Shown here: positions 58,662 to 64,000 of the stretch, in pieces | How positions within the stretch are numbered: the stretch's first letter is position 1 | How the letters are laid out: each line of letters opens with the position of its first letter | Origin: Ricordea florida | Lineage: Eukaryota; Cnidaria; Anthozoa; Corallimorpharia; Ricordeidae | Length of the DNA stretch: 64,000 nucleotides | Direction of reading: 5' to 3' | NCBI GenBank assembly: GCA_949710005.1 | Contig: OX453287.1 | Coordinates: forward strand, 19,617,017-19,681,016 | Made by a program: the position numbers and the translations under genes | The notes under the pieces: generated by a model | Seen by the model: the letters and a program-made list of their open reading frames with translations, nothing else | Told to the model about the DNA's origin: nothing | Database searches by the model: none

Positions 58662-59483
58662 TTACATAAGGCTTTCAGTATCTGAATCTTCTTCATTTTC
58701 AATAAAATTAGCAGCTGATTCGCTGTTAGAAATTACTTCAGAATTATATTTTCTACTAGGCACTAATCTTTTCATTTCAATTTTTGGTTCTACAACAGCT
58801 TCATAAAGTTTTACCTGAAGTGAAATAGAAGAACCAATAAATATTGATTCAACTTTTATTACGCATTCTGCATTGCATCCTTTATTCATTAAATCTAAAG
58901 GTTCTATTTCTTTATCATCTTTCATATTATAAAATTTAGTGAGAAATTTATCTTTATAACAAATTAATTTTGCATATAGCGTTGGTCCTCGGTCAGGAAC
59001 TCTACGCATAGACCTTTTACCATTTTCATCTGTTACTTTTTCCATTTTCCAATATAAAGGATTTAAACCACCACTGGTTTTAGTAAGATCTTTTCTTTCC
59101 AATTCAAATCTGTCAATTTTTTCTCTATTATCTACCAAATGATCAATACAACAATTTACTATTTCGTCAAAAGTATCAATCCATTTTTTCTCTTCGGGTG
59201 TTGGTTTATCTCCACTCCATAAACATAAAGGAAAGGTATGTCCTGTAATTTTTTTTGTTTCTTGACTTAGATTTTCAGAAACTCCAAATGAATACAAACG
59301 TCCAGTTGGAATAACAAGTTCTCCTTCAGTTCCGTCTTTGTTTTTTGTAAAAATTTTAATTCTTTTAAATTCAATCTTTGGTTTGCTATTAGGGATTTGC
59401 CCTGAAATTGGTTTAGAAAAGATCATGCTTTGTTTGGGAATATAATTGTTAATATTTATTAATTGTGTGTTTTCATTAGTCAT
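58662..59483 (-). CDS. Candidate single-stranded DNA-binding protein (273 aa)
   Basis: It starts at ATG 59483 and, with integrase, is one of only two minus-strand genes here. The C-terminal half has GPTLYAKLICYKDKF, CVIKVESIFIGSS and ISLQVKLYEAVV stretches that remind me of ssDNA-binding-type proteins of large DNA viruses; the end is acidic (ENEEDSDTES), as in many such proteins. Assignment is tentative and based on remembered patterns. Confidence 0.5.
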   Translation of the reverse strand: MTNENTQLININNYIPKQSMIFSKPISGQIPNSKPKIEFKRIKIFTKNKDGTEGELVIPTGRLYSFGVSENLSQETKKITGHTFPLCLWSGDKPTPEEKKWIDTFDEIVNCCIDHLVDNREKIDRFELERKDLTKTSGGLNPLYWKMEKVTDENGKRSMRRVPDRGPTLYAKLICYKDKFLTKFYNMKDDKEIEPLDLMNKGCNAECVIKVESIFIGSSISLQVKLYEAVVEPKIEMKRLVPSRKYNSEVISNSESAANFIENEEDSDTESLM

Positions 59484-59549
59484 TTTATTTTATTTTATTT
59501 ATTTTTTTTATTTTTTAAATCAATTTTATATTTTCAAAATAACTTTAGG

Positions 59550-59581
59550 TCTAAAGATTTCTTACTGATGAGTAAAAAATC
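59550..59581 (+). promoter_or_regulatory. Conserved pre-ATG motif, copy 3
   Basis: TCTAAAGATTTCTTACTGAT then GAGTAAAAAATC ends at the ATG at 59582. Confidence 0.8.
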
Positions 59582-60874
59582 ATGGCAACATTACCAGAAG
59601 TACCAGGCGATGACCCCCTTGGATTGGGGGAAGAAGATGATCCTGATGATTTTGATGAAAAAAGCCCGCTACTTGGTAGAAAACCATCAAAAATACCAGT
59701 TCTAGTAACATCTACAACAAAAGGTTATAGAGATTATGAGGATGAGGGTGCTAGCCCCAAATCAAGTAAAGATATTGAGATGAAGGGTATGAAAAGACCT
59801 ATACCAAAAATCAGAACCCGTATAGAATATCCTGATCCTGATCCATTGTTGGTTATGGAAAATGAAAAAGATAAAGTTTGGAGAGATATTTTAAAAAAAT
59901 TCCCAGTTGCTAAACCTAGTTTTCTTTTCAAATATAATGATTGGGGTAAAATTGAAGTTGCAATTCCTAGAAAATTAGGAGTAAAGGTAACGTGGCATGA
60001 TTTATTCAATGCGAATGGAGATATTAATAAAAAACTCCCTGACACTATAATGAAAGCTTTAGGTAAAAAAGCAGAAGAAATTGTTGAAGCTAATGATGAT
60101 CTTTTATCGGAATTGAATAAAGCTAAAGAAAAAAATAGGGATTTACTCAATGCATTACAGGGATTAAGAGCGACAGTGGAAACAAATTATCTGGAGATAC
60201 AGAGCTATATTGATAATGATAAAGAGAAGCGTAGAATAATTGAAAAACAACAAATTAGAATCGCAGAAAGTGAAAGTTATTTAGAAGAGGCGGTTAATCA
60301 GAAAACTGTTGCAAAAAAAGAGGTTGAAGAACTTAAAAGTGAATTGAAACTATACAAAGATGAATTAGAAAAAAATAAAAGAGGGCAGTCAAATTTATCA
60401 AAGTTAGAACAAAGTAGAGATCGTTTGCAAGATAGGGTTAATAAATTTGAAGAACTATCTAGAAAGAAGATAATTTTAAATCAAGAACAAATAGCTGATA
60501 TTGAGAGTAAAAATGAAGAAATAATTAAAAATCTACCATTACGCGATCGTGTAAAGTATATCTTCAAAAAGTATGGGTTTACAGTATTTTCGGTTGTAAG
60601 TGCTGTTGGGGTAGTAATTGGTGTTATAGTTTCAAATCTTTCTAATGGAATAAAAAAATTAGGCAGGGGTGTTGGAAATGGATTGAAAGCTCTTGGGAAG
60701 AAACTTGGAGAAATATTACCGGGAATGGTTGGCGCAATAGTTAGCTTTCTATTCAAAACAGCGGGTGAGGTTATTGGATTTTTAGGTAAGAATGCTTGGC
60801 TTTTGATAATGGCTGTGGTTCTATATTTTGTGGACCGACTAAAAGGAGGAACAAGTGTAAAAAAGAGAAAGTAA
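59582..60874 (+). CDS. Coiled-coil protein with C-terminal membrane/glycine-rich region (430 aa)
   Basis: It starts MATLPEVPGDDPLG. A polar N-terminus (1-90) is followed by a folded segment (KIEVAIPRKLGVKVTW), a long coiled coil (about 155-300), and a C-terminus of three hydrophobic stretches (VFSVVSAVGVVIGVIVS, GMVGAIVSFLFKTAG, AWLLIMAVVLYFV) separated by a Gly/Lys-rich amphipathic segment. It could be a membrane-penetration or fibre-like virion component; this is inference from architecture. Confidence 0.7.
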   Translation: MATLPEVPGDDPLGLGEEDDPDDFDEKSPLLGRKPSKIPVLVTSTTKGYRDYEDEGASPKSSKDIEMKGMKRPIPKIRTRIEYPDPDPLLVMENEKDKVWRDILKKFPVAKPSFLFKYNDWGKIEVAIPRKLGVKVTWHDLFNANGDINKKLPDTIMKALGKKAEEIVEANDDLLSELNKAKEKNRDLLNALQGLRATVETNYLEIQSYIDNDKEKRRIIEKQQIRIAESESYLEEAVNQKTVAKKEVEELKSELKLYKDELEKNKRGQSNLSKLEQSRDRLQDRVNKFEELSRKKIILNQEQIADIESKNEEIIKNLPLRDRVKYIFKKYGFTVFSVVSAVGVVIGVIVSNLSNGIKKLGRGVGNGLKALGKKLGEILPGMVGAIVSFLFKTAGEVIGFLGKNAWLLIMAVVLYFVDRLKGGTSVKKRK

Positions 60875-60878
60875 CAAA

Positions 60879-60912
60879 TTTAAAGATTTCTTGTTGATCA
60901 GTAAAATACAAT
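60879..60912 (+). promoter_or_regulatory. Conserved pre-ATG motif, copy 4
   Basis: TTTAAAGATTTCTTGTTGAT then CAGTAAAATACAAT ends at the ATG at 60913. Confidence 0.8.
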
Positions 60913-61509
60913 ATGGATGACTACAAGGGAATTTATCCGCAATTACCTATTGATGGTGATCCAAATAATTTCAGACTACAAAAGTCCTGTGAAGTACTAA
61001 ATAATCTTAAAAAGGAAATTAAACATTACGAGGATGTTAGGAAAAAGTATAATCGAGCTAGAGGAATATTTACAAAAATAAGTGTTTGTAGTGGTATATT
61101 TTCAGTTATCCTATCTACAAGCGGACTAGGAACCTCTCTTACTGGTTTTGGCGCTGTTGTTGGTATACCATTAGGTGTTGTTGGTGGATTTTGTGGGGGA
61201 ATATCTGTTGGATTCGGTGCGGCTTCTAAACGACTTTCCCATAAAGTTAGTAAACACGAACAGACAGTTTCTCTAGCAAAAGCAAAAGTAAATACCATTC
61301 ACGACTTGGTTTCAAAGGCCTTGAAAGATAATGCAATATCAGACCAAGAATTTTCTCTAATTTTATCAGAGGTGGATAAGTTTGAAAAACTAAAAATGGA
61401 AATCCGTCAAAAAACCAGGAAAGATACAGAAAAAAACTTAAATATGAATCAGATAAGAACAGAGGTTCGAGAGGAAATATTAAAGGAATTGGTAAGTCGA
61501 GATCTCTGA
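60913..61509 (+). CDS. Two-helix membrane protein, SLATT-like layout (198 aa)
   Basis: It starts MDDYKGIYPQLPIDGD. A charged helix (35-60) leads into a Gly/Ser-rich hydrophobic hairpin (about 62-108), then long charged helices (KVSKHEQTVSLAKAKVNTIH, ISDQEFSLILSEVDKFEKL). The layout resembles membrane-hairpin proteins seen repeatedly in invertebrate Polinton-like elements. The function is unknown. Confidence 0.65.
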   Translation: MDDYKGIYPQLPIDGDPNNFRLQKSCEVLNNLKKEIKHYEDVRKKYNRARGIFTKISVCSGIFSVILSTSGLGTSLTGFGAVVGIPLGVVGGFCGGISVGFGAASKRLSHKVSKHEQTVSLAKAKVNTIHDLVSKALKDNAISDQEFSLILSEVDKFEKLKMEIRQKTRKDTEKNLNMNQIRTEVREEILKELVSRDL

Positions 61510-61600
61510 AAATTTCATATGAGAGAACTGATGTAGGATTTAATTGTTTTGTCGGTGTTAGGAAAGAGCCGATTTAAAAGCAACATGTTATGAACAAAAA

Positions 61601-63175
61601 ATGTCATTATTCAAGGATTTCAAAAATAGGTACCCAAGTGCTAATCTTGATAAATTTACATTTGTGTCTGATTCGTATGGAGGATATATTAAGTGGAAAT
61701 ATAATGGTATAACTGTAATGACAAATGACGATCCTACTGGAAAAACATGGACTGATGATATATCACCTAATATGAAAAGACTTTTGTGGGGAGATTTGGG
61801 GGTAAATGGTGAAGAATTTAGTTCATTTCCTGAAAGTTTAACATTAAAAAATAGATCTTATCCAATACCAGCTGTTAATTTTGATGACTTTTCAACTGAT
61901 ATAACAAACATGCTAACCTATCTGGATATATATGTTTCAAATACGAAGAAATTCACAGCAAAGATGAGAAACATATTTACATCTCAAGTTGTAACATTCA
62001 AATCTGGAAAACAAAGTAGAAAATGGTTGAATGCTCCTGATATGAATTATTGGCCTCAACAACTTAACTTTGCAGTTTGGTGTGCAACATCTGGTTGTGG
62101 AATAAGTCCTTTTGAAAGCCTAAATTATCCTAAAGTAGTAAATAGCTTTATTAAGTTTCATATATATTTCACAATAAGGCGGATATTATATGAATTGAAA
62201 CTACCTTTGCCTGATGAGCAACCTTTTATGATAAATAATAATCCTTTTAGTAAAGTTGCATATCAAAGATTGTGCGCTGAATTTGGGATTGCTAATAATT
62301 CCGATTTTAGATGGAAAGGGGGTAGAAACTTTGGATTGGGTGATATATTCCTTGATTATGGTTCAGGATATCATGGAAAAGGTGGTGGATATCAAAATGT
62401 ACATATTGTAAGGAATTATGATGTTGAAGCGGATCAATGGCCTGGTGAAGGAAATAAATTCGCTGATGAAGGTGGAAATAAAGAAAAGGGTAATCTAATT
62501 TCATTTATACGTAATGATGACTTTTCCGATTTCAAATATGCTTGGTTTATCCCAACAAGCGGGCATGGCCTCACTAAAGCTGGGCTTGGTAGATTAAATC
62601 GATCTGCTGAAGCTTTTGTCTATTGTATATTAGGTGCACAAGTTAACACTAGAAGTTCGATTTACGGTAATGGCGGTGGCGCGATTGAGACACAACAAGA
62701 ATTCTTGGCTTTATTTGAAAGTAGTGTGATCGAGAATGATATTTCTAGTTCTATCCAAAGTTATCAATTAGCTGTACAAGAAGCGAAATTACGGCTTGAT
62801 GTCGCTATTGCTCCTGGTGTGTGGTTGATTCCGAGTAATATGATAATCAATACTGAAAGCGTGACAGGTTTTAACAACAAACTTATGAAAGCGAGTAATG
62901 ATATGAATTTTGGTGTGAATAATTCCCTAAACACTGAAACAAAAAAAGTTGGAATAATTCATAACTTAGGATCTTCAAAGGTAAAGTTACCTCATATTCT
63001 CCTGGGTGGTAAAACTGAAACGAATAAAAACCCTCAGGAACCAAAACCCTCAATAAAAACAGACTCAATGAAACAGGAAAATATCTCCTCCGATATTGAC
63101 TCAACACAACATGAAAAGAATATATTAGCATTTATAATTTTAGCTGGTGGATTAGCGTGGTATCTATTTCGGTAG
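61601..63175 (+). CDS. Large conserved protein with C-terminal membrane anchor (524 aa)
   Basis: It starts MSLFKDFKNRYPSANL. It is beta- and aromatic-rich with conserved-looking blocks (VWCATSGCGIS about 160, ILGAQVNTRSS about 345) and a single C-terminal transmembrane segment (NILAFIILAGGLAWYLF, about 506-522). I associate this type with cnidarian Polinton-like elements but know no function. Size and tail anchor make a virion surface or assembly protein a reasonable guess. Confidence 0.65.
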   Translation: MSLFKDFKNRYPSANLDKFTFVSDSYGGYIKWKYNGITVMTNDDPTGKTWTDDISPNMKRLLWGDLGVNGEEFSSFPESLTLKNRSYPIPAVNFDDFSTDITNMLTYLDIYVSNTKKFTAKMRNIFTSQVVTFKSGKQSRKWLNAPDMNYWPQQLNFAVWCATSGCGISPFESLNYPKVVNSFIKFHIYFTIRRILYELKLPLPDEQPFMINNNPFSKVAYQRLCAEFGIANNSDFRWKGGRNFGLGDIFLDYGSGYHGKGGGYQNVHIVRNYDVEADQWPGEGNKFADEGGNKEKGNLISFIRNDDFSDFKYAWFIPTSGHGLTKAGLGRLNRSAEAFVYCILGAQVNTRSSIYGNGGGAIETQQEFLALFESSVIENDISSSIQSYQLAVQEAKLRLDVAIAPGVWLIPSNMIINTESVTGFNNKLMKASNDMNFGVNNSLNTETKKVGIIHNLGSSKVKLPHILLGGKTETNKNPQEPKPSIKTDSMKQENISSDIDSTQHEKNILAFIILAGGLAWYLFR

Positions 63176-63417
63176 TTCATGAGTATTTCACGTGATTATG
63201 ATTGTTTACAAATTAGTGTTCACGTGTAGAACAATAGATTGCATACTTTTGCGACATAGCAACAAGCAAAACGTAAAGTGGTTTTGAAATTGAAAAGTAG
63301 ATTTTATGTTTACTTTTAAAAGGCCGGTTTCTAACGTCGCTCAGGAATGTGATTACGTCAATGCAAATTACGGCGTAGCCGGTTTAAAGATGAATATAAA
63401 GTAACCAAACAAAAAAA
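63176..63417. promoter_or_regulatory. Intergenic region with TTTAAAGAT motif
   Basis: This 242-bp interval lacks coding potential. GGTTTAAAGATGAATATAAA near 63381 precedes the ATG at 63418, the same core as the other pre-ATG motifs. CACGTG-like half sites (TTCACGTG) occur twice, near 63189 and 63220. Confidence 0.45.
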
Positions 63418-64000
63418 ATGTTGAGCATTACCATGTATGAGCCTGAAACAAGGATTTATTTAGAGCCTCCGCTTAAAAATATTAGTGAGATGCAACTACT
63501 AGATTGTAATATTAAAACTAAAAGATTGATTAATTTCAAGGATCAGCAGATAATAGAAAATGATAATAATATTGGCTTTATAATAATTGAACCGGGTACA
63601 TATTCTCTTCGTAATATTAATTCAATCTTTTTTAATGATCCGAATAGGGAAAAGATAACAATAATTGAGACTGATACTGTTGACTATCTATATTCAAATA
63701 AGAACTTTAACGTTAAACTTCCTAGAGCTTTGTCTATTGGTTTAGGTGTGCCTGAAATTATAAATCCTGGTAGATTATACCCTATAAATATACAGATTAA
63801 GGAACCATTGAGGCTTATGTGTAGTATAGTTGATAATAAGTCTTCATATATGAATAAAACAAAATATGGAGAACCTGTGAAACTATCACCATCGAATTTA
63901 CTTGCAAACATACCTTCAAAAGATTATCCAACAATTCCAATTAGAAAATATGATAGCGTAATAAACCACTTTGATTTAAGTATATTAGACAATGAATGGA
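63418..64000 (+). CDS. Candidate minor capsid protein, 3' end outside the window
   Basis: The frame is open from ATG 63418 (MLSITMYEPETRIYLEPPL) to the window edge, 194 codons. The beta-rich start, with a pattern EPP-L..ISEMQLLDCNI and an EPGTYSLRNIN stretch, recalls penton-like proteins that open with a jelly-roll strand series. This is a weak resemblance, supported by the fact that no other penton gene is seen in the element so far. Confidence 0.45.
   Translation, partial: MLSITMYEPETRIYLEPPLKNISEMQLLDCNIKTKRLINFKDQQIIENDNNIGFIIIEPGTYSLRNINSIFFNDPNREKITIIETDTVDYLYSNKNFNVKLPRALSIGLGVPEIINPGRLYPINIQIKEPLRLMCSIVDNKSSYMNKTKYGEPVKLSPSNLLANIPSKDYPTIPIRKYDSVINHFDLSILDNEW

Larger units (their letters stand above)
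48727..64000. mobile_element. Element 2: AT-rich Polinton-like endogenous viral element (right end outside the window)
   Basis: The proposed left end AGTAGTATGTAGG resembles the AGTAGTAGAGG terminus of element 1. Inside lie an intact PolB, DDE integrase, capsid protein, packaging ATPase, many small membrane proteins and a C-terminally open frame at the window edge. It is much more AT-rich than element 1, and its proteins are only distantly similar. The right terminus and target duplication cannot be seen. No broken gene is apparent. Confidence 0.85.

Overview
The window is eukaryotic host DNA, most likely from an invertebrate and probably a cnidarian. The evidence is short exons with GT-AG introns, a tRNA-derived SINE, many foldback MITEs, and conserved animal genes. 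Four host genes can be supported: AP5B1 (minus strand, nine phase-consistent exons, running off the left edge), an RNF139/RNF145-type RING ligase (plus strand, three exons), a TMEM126-like gene (minus), and the last two coding exons of MAK16 (minus). The species assignment is inference.

Two unrelated Polinton/Maverick (adintovirus-like) endogenous viral elements occupy about three quarters of the window. Element 1 (13045-45173) is complete, with 171-bp terminal inverted repeats (TIRs) that differ at two positions and a 6-bp target duplication ACCTTG. It sits in a host GTATACCC minisatellite. It encodes a protein-primed family B DNA polymerase, a chromodomain integrase, minor and major capsid proteins, an adenain-like protease, an FtsK/HerA-type packaging ATPase, several Arg-rich core-like proteins, a GRF zinc-finger protein, a GIY-YIG protein and a RING protein. 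The polymerase, integrase and GIY-YIG genes are each broken by one lesion. A very young Ty3/gypsy retrotransposon (30250-34858, identical 143-bp LTRs, TSD GCCTT) lies inside it, next to about 7.6 kb of decayed sequence of unknown origin.

The most remarkable structure is in element 1 at 17959-14603 (minus strand). A RING-finger N-terminal exon ends in a GT donor at a codon boundary. It is followed by nine consecutive ORFs that lack a start ATG. Each begins immediately after a pyrimidine-rich AG acceptor, each is in phase 0, and each ends in its own stop. Neighbouring ones overlap so that one ORF's acceptor lies inside the tail of the previous ORF. Together with unspliced read-through this could encode about ten RING proteins with different C-termini, at least two of them membrane anchors. 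The same strand continues with three small basic proteins, each preceded by a good splice acceptor, so the whole unit looks like adenovirus-style alternative splicing.

Element 2 (about 48727 to beyond 64000) is AT-rich. Every complete ORF in it is intact, and it is inserted 150 bp from a MAK16 exon. It carries a very large PolB (SAP-like, OTU-like, zinc finger, endonuclease-like, exonuclease and polymerase regions), an integrase, a double-jelly-roll-like capsid protein, a packaging ATPase, a run of small membrane and coiled-coil proteins, and a candidate ssDNA-binding protein. Nearly every plus-strand gene has a TTTAAAGAT-type motif within about 40 nt of its ATG, in four cases as a long near-identical block ending at the ATG. 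GC-rich palindromic mini-repeats are scattered through it, including inside a coding region.
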